NCBI GenBank assembly: GCA_947625045.1
Contig: CANQMW010000010.1
Coordinates: 1 to 64,000, forward strand
DNA from: an uncultured Oscillospiraceae bacterium
GTDB lineage: Bacteria; Bacillota; Clostridia; Oscillospirales; Oscillospiraceae
Length of the DNA stretch: 64,000 nt
Direction of reading: 5' to 3'
Positions 1 through 8,709 of this stretch are shown in pieces. Under the pieces are notes generated by a model, which was not told where the DNA came from, did no database searches, and saw only the letters and a list, made by a program, of their open reading frames with translations. Each line of letters starts with the position of its first letter. Within the stretch, counting starts at the first letter, position 1. The position numbers were made by a program, and so were the translations under genes.

Positions 1-16
1 TTTTTCCCCATAATAA

Positions 17-71
17 TGCTCCCTCCATGGATACAGTGTCCTTTTTCACTGTCTTCCATTGAGGGAGCATA
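17..71. terminator. Hairpin downstream of the first aminotransferase gene
   Basis: The arms ATGCTCCCTC and GAGGGAGCAT (about 18-27 and 61-70) are perfectly complementary. Imperfect inner complementarity (ACAGTG / CACTGT) closes a long stem. It lies just past the stop codon of the minus-strand gene ending at 95, and the minus strand reads into a run of A then mixed sequence, so it is not a classic U-tract terminator. It could also be a repeat end cut by the window edge. Confidence 0.4.
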
Positions 72-94
72 TCACATCCGTCCGCTGTTTTTTG

Positions 95-1273
95 TCAGTT
101 GAGCAGTTCCTTCAGCTTTTCCAGCCGCCGCAGGGCCTCGTCCATGGTGTTCTTCTGCCGGGCGAAGTGGAGGCGGATAAGATGATTCACCGGCTCCTTG
201 AAGAAGCTGGATCCGGGCACGGCGGCCACGCCGATCTCCTTTATCATCCACTCGCAGAACTGAAGGTCCGTCCACCCGGCGAACCGGGGCAGGGCCAAAA
301 AGTCGGAGATGTCGATGAGCACGAAATAGGTCCCCTGGGGCACGTTGTGCTTGAGCCCTATCCTGTCCAGGCCCGCCAGGAAGTAGTCCCGCTTTTCGGT
401 GTAGAGAGCCCGCAGGTCCTCGTAATAGCTCTCCGGGAACCGAAGGCCCACTACCGCCGCCTCCTGCAATGGCGCGGCGGCGCCCACCGTGAGGAAGTCA
501 TGGACCTTTTTGGCGCTCTCGGCAACATCCGCCGGGGCGATGAGGTAGCCCAGGCGCCAGCCGGTAGCGGAGAAGGTCTTGGACAGGGAATTGCAGGTGA
601 TGGTGTGATCGAACATCCCCGGCAGGGCGGACATGTATACGTGCTCATGGGGGGCGTAGACCAGGTGCTCATACACCTCGTCGGTGACGGCAAAGGCGTC
701 GTACTTGAGGCAGAGCGCCCCGATGGCGGTCAGCTCTTCCTTGGTGAACACCTTGCCACAGGGGTTGGAGGGGTTGCAGATGATGATGGCCTTGGCCCCG
801 GCCTGAAAGCCCTGCTCGATGAGGGAGAGGTCGAAATCATAGTCCGGCGGGACCAGGGGGATATAGATGGGCTCCGCCCCGGAGAGGATGGCATCCGCGC
901 CGTAATTTTCGTAGAACGGGGAGAAGACCATCACCTTGTCCCCGGGGTTGCAGATGGTCATCATGGCGCACATCATGGCCTCCGTGCCCCCGCAGGTGAC
1001 GACTATCTCTTTATCCGGGTCGATGGCCCGGCCGATGGCCCGGCCCTGCTTGGCCGCCAGGGCGTCCCGCAGGTTCTTGGCCCCGAAGGTGACGGAGTAC
1101 TGGTGGGGCCCCTCATAGGCCACCTGGGCCAAACGGTCCAGCATGGGCTTGGGCGGGTCGAAGTCGGGGAAGCCCTGGGAGAGGTTGATGGCCCCGTACT
1201 GGTCGCTGATGCGGGTCATCCGGCGGATGACGGAGTCGGTGAAGGTCCCTACCCGATCGCTCAGTCTTGGCAT
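95..1273 (-). CDS. Class I/II PLP-dependent aminotransferase (aspartate aminotransferase-like)
   Basis: This fold-type I aminotransferase of about 392 residues probably acts in the cytoplasm on an amino or keto acid; the substrate cannot be read from sequence. Visible family signatures are INLSQGFPDFDPP near the N terminus, CNPSNPCGKVF, DEVYEHLVY and the PLP-lysine segment SLSKTFSATGWRLGY. The ATG at 1273 is chosen because AAAGGAGGGGG lies just upstream and the family homology starts there; the frame stays open further upstream but that stretch is non-homologous. It overlaps the preceding aminotransferase gene by 13 bp, so the two are almost certainly cotranscribed and translationally coupled. 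Confidence 0.9.
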   Translation of the reverse strand: MPRLSDRVGTFTDSVIRRMTRISDQYGAINLSQGFPDFDPPKPMLDRLAQVAYEGPHQYSVTFGAKNLRDALAAKQGRAIGRAIDPDKEIVVTCGGTEAMMCAMMTICNPGDKVMVFSPFYENYGADAILSGAEPIYIPLVPPDYDFDLSLIEQGFQAGAKAIIICNPSNPCGKVFTKEELTAIGALCLKYDAFAVTDEVYEHLVYAPHEHVYMSALPGMFDHTITCNSLSKTFSATGWRLGYLIAPADVAESAKKVHDFLTVGAAAPLQEAAVVGLRFPESYYEDLRALYTEKRDYFLAGLDRIGLKHNVPQGTYFVLIDISDFLALPRFAGWTDLQFCEWMIKEIGVAAVPGSSFFKEPVNHLIRLHFARQKNTMDEALRRLEKLKELLN

Positions 1274-2412
1274 ATCGCTACCCCCTCCTTTTCCAAGGTC
1301 TTGAAAAAATCGCTCATGGCGGCCAGGCCCTCCTCCAGCGTCTTTTTGTCGCTGGCGTAGCCTATGCGCATGCAGTGTTCTATGCCGAAGCACTCCCCCG
1401 GCGTGACGAAGGCGCCAGTCTCGCGGTAGAGCCGTTCACAGAAGGTCCGGGAGGGCATGTCGAAGTCGTAGAAGACTAGCGCGGTGGTGCCGGCCCGGGG
1501 CTTCACATAGCTTGCGTGGGGCTCGGCGTCTATCCAATCGTCCAGCAGGGCCAGGTTCTCCCGGACGATGGCCCGGCTGCGGGCCAGCAGCGCGTCCTTA
1601 TGCCCCAGGGCCAGGGCCGCCGCCGTCTCGTCGAACATGCCGCAGGAGATGTGGTCGTAGTCCCGGTGGGACCAGAGAGAATGCAGCAGCGCCTCGTCCC
1701 GGGTCCCTATCCAGCCTAAGCGCAGGCCCGCCAGGGAGAAGACCTTGGACATGCTGCTGACGGATATGCCCTTTTCGTAGAGGTCTGCGATGGACTCGGT
1801 CCAGCTCTCGTCCTGATTGAGGTGCCGGTACACCTCGTCGCAGAGAAGGTATGCCCCCGCCTGGCGGGCGATGGACACCATTTCCTCCAGAAGGGCCCTG
1901 TCCATCAGCGCCCCGGTGGGATTGTTGGGGTTATTGAGGCATATGAGCTTCGCCCCGCCGGATACGAGCGCGCGCAGCTCGTCCGGGTCGGGGAGAAAGT
2001 TGTTCTCCCGCCGCAGGGGCAGGATATGTACCTCCGCGCCGAAGGAGGCGGGGATGGAGTAGAGCTGCTGGTAGGTGGGGCTCACGGATATCACCCTGTC
2101 CCCCGGCTCCACCAGGGAATAGAAGAGGTGATGGTTGGCCCCGGCGGCCCCGTGGGTGGGCACGATGTTCTCAGGCCGCAGGGTCTTGTAGAGCCCACAC
2201 ACGCCGTCCAAAAAGGCGGGGTCGCCCTGGATGGCGCCGTAGGTGAAGCGGCGGGAGCCCAGCTCGTCCCAGAAGGCGGCCGGGTCCGTGCCCGTCAGGG
2301 CGAACAGCTCGTTCATGGACACGGAGTCCACACATGTCTCCGCGATGTTGAAGCGGGCGCCGGTCTCGTAGGCGTTCATCCACTCCTCCACCCGGAAGGG
2401 GGATATGTTCAT
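1261..2412 (-). CDS. Class I/II PLP-dependent aminotransferase, second paralog
   Basis: This 383-residue fold-type I aminotransferase is distinct from its downstream neighbour. Signatures include CLNNPNNPTGAL, LLCDEVYRHL and the PLP-lysine motif SMSKVFSLAGLRLGW. The N terminus (NISPFRVEEWMNAYE) resembles the branch often labelled capreomycidine-synthase-like, but that label should not be taken as function. A purine-rich AAGGTATAT stretch precedes the ATG. It lies 15 bp after a small membrane-protein gene and overlaps the next aminotransferase by 13 bp. The pair may act in one amino-acid conversion; this is inference. Confidence 0.85.
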   Translation of the reverse strand: MNISPFRVEEWMNAYETGARFNIAETCVDSVSMNELFALTGTDPAAFWDELGSRRFTYGAIQGDPAFLDGVCGLYKTLRPENIVPTHGAAGANHHLFYSLVEPGDRVISVSPTYQQLYSIPASFGAEVHILPLRRENNFLPDPDELRALVSGGAKLICLNNPNNPTGALMDRALLEEMVSIARQAGAYLLCDEVYRHLNQDESWTESIADLYEKGISVSSMSKVFSLAGLRLGWIGTRDEALLHSLWSHRDYDHISCGMFDETAAALALGHKDALLARSRAIVRENLALLDDWIDAEPHASYVKPRAGTTALVFYDFDMPSRTFCERLYRETGAFVTPGECFGIEHCMRIGYASDKKTLEEGLAAMSDFFKTLEKEGVAICQD

Positions 2413-2427
2413 AGGGATATACCTTCT

Positions 2428-2655
2428 TTAAAATAGTCCTGTCAGGAAAGTCCGCGCCTGGTCCATGAGCAGGGCGGCGTTCTGTTTCAGCACGGCCCAG
2501 TTCATAGCCAGTCTCTCGCCGTACTGGCCGATGTGGCCGTGGCTCTCGATGACGGAGGGAGAGCTGCCGGTGAAAAAGCCCACGGCCATGCCCACGATGC
2601 CCAGCAGGATGCAGCCCATGGCGATGGCGCTCACGATATGCCACGCTTTTTTCAT
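2428..2655 (-). CDS. Small membrane protein, unknown function
   Basis: The 75-residue product has one N-terminal transmembrane helix (roughly residues 8-28, rich in A/G/I/V) followed by a soluble helical tail. It starts one base after the stop of the preceding gene, with GGAAGGAGGG as ribosome binding site, so it is part of the same minus-strand operon (3562 to 95). I do not recognise a family. The tight spacing suggests it works with the larger membrane protein encoded just upstream. Confidence 0.65.
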   Translation of the reverse strand: MKKAWHIVSAIAMGCILLGIVGMAVGFFTGSSPSVIESHGHIGQYGERLAMNWAVLKQNAALLMDQARTFLTGLF

Positions 2656-2656
2656 C

Positions 2657-3562
2657 TCAGCGCACCCTCCTTCCCAGGAACATGTGTTTCAGGCCCGCCA
2701 TGGCCCGGATGTAGAGCTTCACCAGCCCCACGTCCAGCGCGAAGCCGCACCACAGCACCAGCAGCGCCAGGCCCAGGATGAACGCGGCCAAGCCGAACAT
2801 CAGCGCCGCGTCGGCCACGTAGCTTATGCACCACAGCCCGCCGATGGCTGCCAGCACCGCCCCGCCCAGCACCAGGGCCCCGGGGATAAGCAGCGCGACG
2901 AGCAGTACCAGCACCAGCGCCGCCAGGGGAATGCCCAGCACGATGATGGACAGGATGAACAGCGGCGCGCCCAGCCAAGGGCTCATGGGCCGCACCACAT
3001 GGGGCGCGGGCCGCCGGGGCGGTTCAGCTTCGGCTTCCTCTTCGTCCGCGGGCTCTTCCTCTTCGGGGGGCTCCTCGTGGACGGGCACGGCCACGAACCG
3101 GGCCTTGTCCGCCGGAGCGGGAGTGGGCTCTGCCTCTGGCCCCTCGTCCTCTTCCGCCGCTTCGGGTTCGGGCTCCGCTTCGGCCGGGGCGTCCGGCAGG
3201 TCGGGCAGCTCCGGCATGTCGGTAAGGTCCGGCATCTCCGGTCCGGCATAATGGGGCGCGGCCTCCGCTTCCGCTTCCGGCTCCGGTTCTGGCTTTTCGG
3301 CAGGCTCCGGCGCCGGGGCGGGCATGTCCAGGTCCATGCCCTGGAAGAGGATCTCGTCCGTCAGGCATCCGGGCATATAGCTGCGGCTCAGGCGTATGGC
3401 GTTTTTGGTGGGGGAGCCGATGCGCCCGGCCAGGGCCTCCGCCCCAACCGGGCCGGCCTCGTCGAACAGGGCCCCGAATTTTTCCAGGGTGAGGGCCCGG
3501 TCCGCGCTGGTCATGAAGATGAGCAGCTGGCCCAGCTCCGCAAGATATCGCTGTTTGTTCAT
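2657..3562 (-). CDS. Membrane protein with acidic/proline-rich linker
   Basis: This 301-residue protein has three parts. A helical N-terminal domain (about 1-95) has the look of small HAAS/DUF1700-type regulators. An E/P/A-rich, probably disordered linker spans about 100-195. The C-terminal half has about three hydrophobic segments (about 205-280). It heads the operon that continues into the 75-residue membrane protein and two aminotransferases. AAAAGGA precedes the ATG. A promoter reading toward it (TTGACC-18-TATAAT, 3653-3624) sits back to back with the proS promoter. The family assignment is tentative. Confidence 0.6.
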   Translation of the reverse strand: MNKQRYLAELGQLLIFMTSADRALTLEKFGALFDEAGPVGAEALAGRIGSPTKNAIRLSRSYMPGCLTDEILFQGMDLDMPAPAPEPAEKPEPEPEAEAEAAPHYAGPEMPDLTDMPELPDLPDAPAEAEPEPEAAEEDEGPEAEPTPAPADKARFVAVPVHEEPPEEEEPADEEEAEAEPPRRPAPHVVRPMSPWLGAPLFILSIIVLGIPLAALVLVLLVALLIPGALVLGGAVLAAIGGLWCISYVADAALMFGLAAFILGLALLVLWCGFALDVGLVKLYIRAMAGLKHMFLGRRVR

Positions 3563-3623
3563 ATCGTTTCCTTTTCAGCCGCCGGTGGTCCGGCGCCGGT
3601 CTATGTGGCTTGCACAACGATAT

Positions 3624-3653
3624 ATTATACGGCACAGGGCCCCGGCCGGTCAA
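3624..3653 (-). promoter_or_regulatory. Sigma-A-type promoter of the membrane-protein/aminotransferase operon
   Basis: On the minus strand TTGACC (3653-3648) is followed after 18 bp by a perfect TATAAT (3629-3624). It is divergent from, and only about 10 bp away from, the proS -35 box. Confidence 0.55.
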
Positions 3654-3690
3654 GTCTTCACTTGACAAGGGCCCCTCCCGACTATAAAAT
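3649..3690 (+). promoter_or_regulatory. proS promoter with overlapping inverted repeat
   Basis: TTGACA at 3662-3667 and TAAAAT at 3685-3690 are spaced by 17 bp. A perfect inverted repeat GTCAAGT-CTTC-ACTTGAC (3649-3666) overlaps the -35 box and could be an operator or RNA hairpin. No T-box leader is visible before proS. Confidence 0.55.
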
Positions 3691-3725
3691 GAGAGGGCTA
3701 ACAACAAGAAAAGAGGTCGCGCATT

Positions 3726-5156
3726 ATGGCCAACAACAAGCAGGTGACCCAGATCACCTCCATGGATCAGGACTTTGCCCAGTGGTACACCGACGTGTGC
3801 ACTAAGGCGGAGCTGGTGGACTACTCCGGCGTGAAGGGCTTTTTCGTTATGCGGCCCTATGGCTACGCCATATGGGAGAATATCATGAACTGGCTGGACG
3901 GCGAGTTCAAGAAGACCGGCCATGAGAACGTGTCCATGCCTATGTTCATCCCCGAGAGCCTTCTGCAAAAGGAGAAGGACCATGTGGAGGGCTTCGCCCC
4001 CGAGTGTGCGTGGGTGACGGTGGGCGGCAGCGAGGAGCTGCCGGAGCGGCTCTGCGTGCGCCCAACCAGCGAGACGCTCTTCTGCGACCACTGGAAGAAT
4101 ATCCTCCACTCCTGGCGGGACCTGCCCATGAAGTATAACCAGTGGTGCAGCGTGGTGCGCTGGGAGAAGACCACCCGGCCCTTCCTCCGGGGGCGGGAAT
4201 TCCTCTGGCAGGAGGGCCACACTCTCCATGCCACCGAGGCCGAGGCCCGGGAGGAGACCCTGCAGATGCTGGAGATCTATGCCCGGTGCTATGAGGAGCT
4301 GCTGGCCATGCCCGTCATCCGGGGCAACAAGACCGACAAGGAGAAGTTCGCCGGCGCGGAGAACACCTATACCATCGAGTGCATGATGCACGACCACAAG
4401 GCCCTGCAGTCCGCCACCAGCCACTACTTCGGCGACGGCTTCACCCGGGCCTTCGATATCACCTTCCAGGACAGGAACAACCAGGCCGTCTACCCCCATC
4501 AGACCAGCTGGGGCTTCACCACCCGCTCCATCGGCGGGCTCATCATGACCCACGGGGACGACCGGGGCCTGGTGCTGCCGCCCCGGGTGGCCCCCACCCA
4601 GGTGGTGGTGCTGCCCATCGCCGCCCACAAGCCCGGCGTCACCGAGGCGGCGGAGAAGCTGGTGGAGCGGCTCAAGGCCATTGGCCTGCGGGTCAAGGGC
4701 GACTTCTCCGACAACAGCCCCGGCTGGAAGTATGCCGAGTATGAGATGAAGGGCGTGCCCCTGCGGCTGGAGATCGGCCCCCGGGACCTGGAAAACGGTC
4801 AGGCCGTGGCCGTCCGGCGGGACAACCAGGAGAAGGTGTTCATCCCCCTGGCGGAGCTGGAGAACGCCGTGCCTGCCCTCTTGGAGACGGTGCAGCAGGC
4901 CCTCTTCGACAAGGCCAAGGCCAATCTGGACAGCCACACCTGGCCCGCCCAGACCGTGGAGGAGGTCAAGGCCAAGGCCATGGACGGCTTCGTCAAGACC
5001 ATGTGGTGCGGCGATGCCGCCTGCGAGGAGAAGATGAAGGAGGCCGCCGGCGTGTCCAGCCGGTGCATCCCCTTCGCCCAGGAAAACCTGGGGGACACCT
5101 GCCCCTGCTGCGGCCGCCCGGCCAAGCACATGATCATCTGGGGCGTGGCGTATTAA
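3726..5156 (+). CDS. proS: Prolyl-tRNA synthetase (short, type 3)
   Basis: This 476-residue class II synthetase charges tRNA-Pro with proline in the cytoplasm. It is the eukaryote/archaea-like short form, without the bacterial editing insertion. Motif 2 and the substrate site are visible ([35 protein letters not shown]), as is the motif-3 region after [11 protein letters not shown]. The C terminus has the Zn-binding-type [12 protein letters not shown]... CPCCGRPAK segment and ends in a hydrophobic residue followed by Tyr (VAY), as usual in this subgroup. GAGGTCGCGCATT precedes the ATG. It is monocistronic, downstream of its own promoter, and an IS remnant follows. Confidence 0.96.
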   Translation: MANNKQVTQITSMDQDFAQWYTDVCTKAELVDYSGVKGFFVMRPYGYAIWENIMNWLDGEFKKTGHENVSMPMFIPESLLQKEKDHVEGFAPECAWVTVGGSEELPERLCVRPTSETLFCDHWKNILHSWRDLPMKYNQWCSVVRWEKTTRPFLRGREFLWQEGHTLHATEAEAREETLQMLEIYARCYEELLAMPVIRGNKTDKEKFAGAENTYTIECMMHDHKALQSATSHYFGDGFTRAFDITFQDRNNQAVYPHQTSWGFTTRSIGGLIMTHGDDRGLVLPPRVAPTQVVVLPIAAHKPGVTEAAEKLVERLKAIGLRVKGDFSDNSPGWKYAEYEMKGVPLRLEIGPRDLENGQAVAVRRDNQEKVFIPLAELENAVPALLETVQQALFDKAKANLDSHTWPAQTVEEVKAKAMDGFVKTMWCGDAACEEKMKEAAGVSSRCIPFAQENLGDTCPCCGRPAKHMIIWGVAY

Positions 5157-5248
5157 ATTATAATACAATGTTAAAAGACCTGCCGCGTTGTACAGCCCCG
5201 GGAAAAACGGACAGGGAAAAGAAGAACTCCCTGAGTAGGAAATAAGAT

Positions 5249-5550
5249 TTAAGCGGAGTGGCGGAGCGAGAGCGGCGCCGCTCCAGTCTTTAACTGGATG
5301 CGCTCATGGTTGTAGAAGTGGATAAAGCTGTCAATGCGTTCATTGGCCTCCTGGAATGTTGTTGGCTTGTGCCTGTAAATACACTCCGTCTTGAGGATGG
5401 AGAAGAAGTTTTCAGCCATGGCATTATCGTAGCAGTTCCCACGCCTTGACATAGACGGCGTTATGCCGTATTCTTGTGTCAGGTTAAAGTATGCTTGTGA
5501 GGTGTACTGAAATCCCTGGTCGCTGTGGAGGTGCAACTCTGCGGCGACCT
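5249..5550 (-). pseudogene. IS3-family transposase OrfB, C-terminal fragment
   Basis: Only the end of the DDE integrase domain remains. It includes HLHSDQGFQYTSQ with the second catalytic Asp and the catalytic Glu region NAMAENFFSILKTE, followed by the usual TFQEANERIDSFIHFYN tail. The upstream sequence (KKVAAEL) matches normal OrfB context in the -1 frame relative to orfA. The first catalytic Asp and about 190 residues are missing, so it cannot catalyse transposition. Confidence 0.85.
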
Positions 5551-5789
5551 TCTTTTTCGTATTCCTCCTCGCGGCTCAGCGGCCGCTGCCTGGGCCGTCC
5601 TTTTGGTTTGGGGATTATCCCTGCGGCCAAGTTCCGTTGCTTACGGTTATAACGATTGATCCAGTTTTTGATCTGCTCCTTTGTCATCCCCAGGTGTTCT
5701 GCTATCTCCCGGCGTGTTTTCCCTTCCTCCCGCATTTGCAGGATCTCTGACTCATATCTCCCTACATGTGTGAACTTCCTTTTGCTCAT
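5484..5789 (-). pseudogene. IS3-family OrfA, N-terminal part fused to out-of-frame OrfB sequence
   Basis: Residues 1-80 carry the OrfA helix-turn-helix (GKTRREIAEHLGMTKEQIKNW) and the RPRQRPLSREEEYEKE segment. The expected leucine zipper is gone. After EYEKEG the frame runs into deleted orfB sequence read out of frame and stops. The junction lies at an A-rich GAAAAAGAAG stretch near 5552-5562, a plausible slippage or short-repeat deletion point. Confidence 0.8.
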
Positions 5790-5903
5790 AACAATACCCC
5801 CTGTCGTAGTTATTCTCCTACAACTGGGGGCTTCTTGTCTACTGTCTACTTTTTATGGGGCGGTGTATATGGCCGGGGGCGAAGTTTTTGAAAAAATTTT
5901 GTA

Positions 5904-5950
5904 AAGGTACCTTGACAAATGAAAAAGAGTGTGATAATATCAAGGTACCT
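5904..5950 (+). promoter_or_regulatory. Promoter and palindromic operators of the MarR-like gene
   Basis: TTGACA (5912-5917), a 17-bp spacer and TAATAT (5935-5940) form a strong promoter. The palindrome AAGGTACCTT (5904-5913) overlaps the -35. AGGTACCT recurs at 5943-5950, 38 bp centre to centre, just past the -10. TGATAATATCA (5932-5942) is also palindromic and covers the -10. This layout is typical of autorepression by the MarR-type protein encoded immediately downstream. Confidence 0.7.
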
Positions 5951-5973
5951 AATAAATGAAAGGAGACGACACC

Positions 5974-6708
5974 ATGCCGGAGAATAAGGAATTTTTCGAG
6001 GCGATGCCGCCTCATGAGCCCCATCCTGAAGGGCCGCACCCGCACCGTCCCCACCCCGAGGGGCCTCCCCCTCCGCCGCCTCACGGCCCGCACCCCCATC
6101 ATCCTCATCCCGACGGCCCGCCGCCCCCGCCCCCGCACCACGGCCCCCACGGACCGGGCAGAGGACCGGGGCCCCATATCGACCAGGAGCACTATGAGGC
6201 CCTGGACACGGACGGAAAGCTGTTCGTGCTCATCGGCGAGCTGGGCCACGCCAGCCGGTTCCTGCTGGACGGGAAGTCCGGCCAGAGCCGGGCCCTGGGC
6301 CTTCTCCGGGAGGGGGAGACCATGCCCCAGCGGGAGCTCACCAAGCGGCTGGGCATCCGCCCCGGCTCCGCCAGCGAGCTGGTGGGAAAGCTGGAGCGGG
6401 CGGGGCTCATCGTCCGCACCCCCAGCGAGACGGACCGGCGCACCGCCGATATCGCCCTGACGGAGGCGGGCGCCGCCGTCAAACAGGAGCGGGCCGGGAA
6501 GGAGAAGAGCGGCCTGGGCGAGCTGTTCGCCGTGCTGTCGGAGGAAGAAAAGCAGGCCCTGGTGGCCCTGCTGGAAAAGCTCCGGGCCGCTTGGCGGGAG
6601 ATGGCCCCCGAGCCCCCCGCGCCGCCCCCTCCGCCGCCTCATGGCGAGGAACCCCCGCCCCCGCCCAATACGGAGGCGCCTCTTCCTCCGCCCCCGGAAG
6701 AAGAATAA
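5974..6708 (+). CDS. MarR-family regulator with His/Pro-rich tails
   Basis: This is a winged-helix transcriptional regulator of about 244 residues. The ATG at 5974 is preferred over one at 5956 because AAAGGAG lies 7-8 bp upstream of it. The N-terminal ~65 residues are extremely rich in His and Pro, for example PHPHRPHPEGPPPPPPHG. The MarR core follows (QRELTKRLGIRPGSASELVG as recognition helix, LIVRTPSETDRRTADIALTE as wing). The C terminus is a poly-Pro/Glu tail. Ordinary MarR proteins are about 140-160 residues, so the tails are additions. The His-rich arm suggests metal binding (inference). No obvious target gene is adjacent. Confidence 0.85.
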   Translation: MPENKEFFEAMPPHEPHPEGPHPHRPHPEGPPPPPPHGPHPHHPHPDGPPPPPPHHGPHGPGRGPGPHIDQEHYEALDTDGKLFVLIGELGHASRFLLDGKSGQSRALGLLREGETMPQRELTKRLGIRPGSASELVGKLERAGLIVRTPSETDRRTADIALTEAGAAVKQERAGKEKSGLGELFAVLSEEEKQALVALLEKLRAAWREMAPEPPAPPPPPPHGEEPPPPPNTEAPLPPPPEEE

Positions 6709-6714
6709 AGCAGC

Positions 6715-6749
6715 AAAAGCGGCAGGAAGTCCATTTCCTGCCGCTTTTT
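6715..6749. terminator. Bidirectional terminator between marR-like and XRE genes
   Basis: The stem AAAGCGGCAGGAA / TTCCTGCCGCTTT with a 6-nt loop is flanked by A and T runs on both sides. It serves the convergent genes ending at 6708 and 6751. Confidence 0.8.
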
Positions 6750-6750
6750 C

Positions 6751-6969
6751 TCAGTTTTTCGGTGTTGGGTCGTCGGTGAGACCGACCAAGTAATCCAGGC
6801 TCGTCTTGTAAAAGAGCGCCAACCTTACTGCGGCCTCCAGAGGGAGCGGCCGCTCGCCGCGCTCGTACTTGGAGTACAAGGATTGGTCGCACATCAATTC
6901 TTTCGCCACCTGGCGCTGTGTCAGATCCGCATCCTCTCGCAAGTCGCGTATCCGTAGACGCATACTCAT
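6751..6969 (-). CDS. Small XRE-family DNA-binding protein
   Basis: The product has 72 residues and consists of a single Cro/C1-type helix-turn-helix domain: LREDADLTQRQVAKELMCD, then SLYSKYERGERPLPLEAAVR, then LALFYKTSLDYLVGLTDDP. The last segment is the standard end of clostridial SinR-like single-domain regulators. It begins 6 bp after the stop of the secreted carbohydrate-binding protein gene, so it is probably read from the same transcript. The target is unknown. Confidence 0.85.
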   Translation of the reverse strand: MSMRLRIRDLREDADLTQRQVAKELMCDQSLYSKYERGERPLPLEAAVRLALFYKTSLDYLVGLTDDPTPKN

Positions 6970-6975
6970 CTGCTT

Positions 6976-8556
6976 TTACCCCTCGCTGACGGTGAAGGTG
7001 TTGAGGCCCGCTGCCAGGGTGAAGGCCTCTGCTGCCTCGCCGGTCACCTGGCTCTGGAAGCCCTCCGGGGGCTCCGGCATGCCCTCGCCGGGCTGTCCAT
7101 CCTCCGGCATGGGCGGCGCCTCCTGCCCTTGGGGCAGTTCGGGGGGCTGCTCACCATCCGCCATCTCCCGGGGCTCCTTCATGCCTTCGGGCCGTTCGCC
7201 CATGTCCTCCGGGCGTTCGGGCCGCTCGCCCTCGACCATGCCCTCGGGCAGGGCGGGGCCGTGGCCCATGCCGCCGCGGAAGCCGCCGAAGCCCATACTG
7301 CCGCCCGCGGCCAGGTTCAGCGCCCCGCCGTCCGCCGTGAGGGAATACTCCATGCCCTCCTCCAGGGCAGGGCAGGTCATGAGAAGGTAGGTAAAGTCAT
7401 TTTCCGGGGCGAAGGTCATGATCTCGTTCCCGTCGGCGTCCGTGAGGGCGTAGGTGGTCCTGCCGGTCTGCCGCCGGGGGAAGGTGACCAGCACGCCGCA
7501 CTGGTCCGAGGGGGTGAGCGGGTCCAGCATGTTGCCGGTCGCGGCCACCATGCCGCCGTTCAGATAAATGCCCTCCTCCGCGTCCAGGCCCGCGTCGCCG
7601 CTGGCGGAGCAGGCCTGGGCGGAGACGGTGCCGGCGTCGATGACCAGCCAGCCGTTGGAGTCGATGCCGTCCCCCTCGCCGGTCTCACCGGTTATCACGA
7701 TGTCCAGGCTGCCGCCGGCCACGGTCACCACAGAGACGTTGTCCTCGTTGACGTTGATCCCGTCGTTGCCGGAGCGGATGCGGATGTCCCCGCCATTTAT
7801 AAGCAGATGCATCTCCGTATCCAGACCCTCATTCTCCGCGGTGATATTCAATATGCCGTCGGAGGCGGGCCCGCCGGTGACGGTCATGCTCATCTTGGAA
7901 TAGAAGGCTCCGTCGTACTTGTGCAGTTTCTTGCTGTCGGCGACGGCGGTGCCGTCCTCATTGAGGGTGTAGGACTTGTAGATGCGGGCCACGTAGGAGC
8001 CTTTGACGTTATTCTCGCTGCCGTCGGCGATGATGACCCGGGCCCCGGCGGCGGAGAGGTCCGGCTCGGCGCCCTGGTCCCCGGTCTGGTCGCACTCATA
8101 CACGTTATAGAATATGACCGCCGGGGCTACGGTGCAGGTAACGTCCACCCCGTCCAGCACCAGCGTCACCACCGCGTCCGGGTCATCCTTGGCGTCATCC
8201 CCCAGGTCCACGGCGATCTGCCCCGGGTCCAGTGTGCCGGTGAGCACGTATGTTCCCGGCTGGGTGATATGTACCACCGTGTGGGTGTCCGCCTCGGCGG
8301 GGTCATGCTCGTCGGCCTCGGTCCCTTCGCCGTAGGTGAAGTCGTGGCCGGACTCGTAATAGACGATATCGTGGGCGGTGTATACGGCGGCGTTGGGGTC
8401 GTCGGCGGGCGCCGCCTCCCCATCGATAAGCACATGGCCGCCGTTCAGGTCGATGTAAGTGGCGTCGGGGTATTCCTCCGCCGCGAGGCCTGTGGCGCCC
8501 ATGGCCAGCAGCATCATGGCGCACAGCGCGCCGGATAAAAACCGTTTCAAATGCAT
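6976..8556 (-). CDS. Secreted carbohydrate-binding protein, Cthe_2159-like
   Basis: This 526-residue protein has a signal peptide (MHLKRFLSGALCAMMLLAMG, cleavage near GLAA). The repeats that follow are typical of the cellulose/polygalacturonate-binding Cthe_2159 family (DUF4353): VVHITQPGTYVLTGTLDPGQ, then a parallel-beta-helix-like series such as LNITAENEGLDTEMHLLING, IRSGNDGINVNEDN and EGDGIDSNGWLVIDAG. A Met/Pro/Glu-rich low-complexity stretch (about 420-500) lies near the C terminus. No cell-wall anchor is seen. GGGAGG precedes the ATG. Members are thought to bind plant polysaccharide; the exact ligand here is unknown. Confidence 0.8.
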   Translation of the reverse strand: MHLKRFLSGALCAMMLLAMGATGLAAEEYPDATYIDLNGGHVLIDGEAAPADDPNAAVYTAHDIVYYESGHDFTYGEGTEADEHDPAEADTHTVVHITQPGTYVLTGTLDPGQIAVDLGDDAKDDPDAVVTLVLDGVDVTCTVAPAVIFYNVYECDQTGDQGAEPDLSAAGARVIIADGSENNVKGSYVARIYKSYTLNEDGTAVADSKKLHKYDGAFYSKMSMTVTGGPASDGILNITAENEGLDTEMHLLINGGDIRIRSGNDGINVNEDNVSVVTVAGGSLDIVITGETGEGDGIDSNGWLVIDAGTVSAQACSASGDAGLDAEEGIYLNGGMVAATGNMLDPLTPSDQCGVLVTFPRRQTGRTTYALTDADGNEIMTFAPENDFTYLLMTCPALEEGMEYSLTADGGALNLAAGGSMGFGGFRGGMGHGPALPEGMVEGERPERPEDMGERPEGMKEPREMADGEQPPELPQGQEAPPMPEDGQPGEGMPEPPEGFQSQVTGEAAEAFTLAAGLNTFTVSEG

Positions 8557-8709
8557 GTTTTTGTCCTCCCAAAATGGATGTGGTCACTATACAGGCAAAA
8601 CGTGAACAGTTCTTGCAAAAGCTGTGTAGAAACTGTAAACAACGGCTTAAAACCGCCTGTCATTGTGCATAATATTGCAAAGATTTGAAGATTTTTGTGC
8701 ATTTTGACG

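Larger units (their letters stand above)
5189..5869 (-). mobile_element. Internally deleted IS3-family element
   Basis: The outer ends are imperfect inverted repeats: TGTACAGCCCCGGGAAAAA from 5189 inward, and on the minus strand TATACACCGCCCCATAAAAA from 5869 inward. Both continue into similar GACAG... AAGAAG blocks. Between them lie an intact start of orfA and only the last third of orfB, about 680 bp instead of the usual 1.3-1.5 kb. I see no clear target-site duplication. The right end lies about 40 bp upstream of the marR-like promoter. Confidence 0.75.

Noticed and set aside
3563..3725. T-box leader before proS
   Set aside because: The leader is too short and lacks the T-box core sequence; only an inverted repeat over the -35 is present.
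3024..5168. Very long open frame on the strand opposite proS and the membrane-protein gene
   Set aside because: It is the antisense shadow of GC-rich codon usage; the translation is His/Leu/Gly/Val-rich without motifs, while proS in the other direction is unmistakable.
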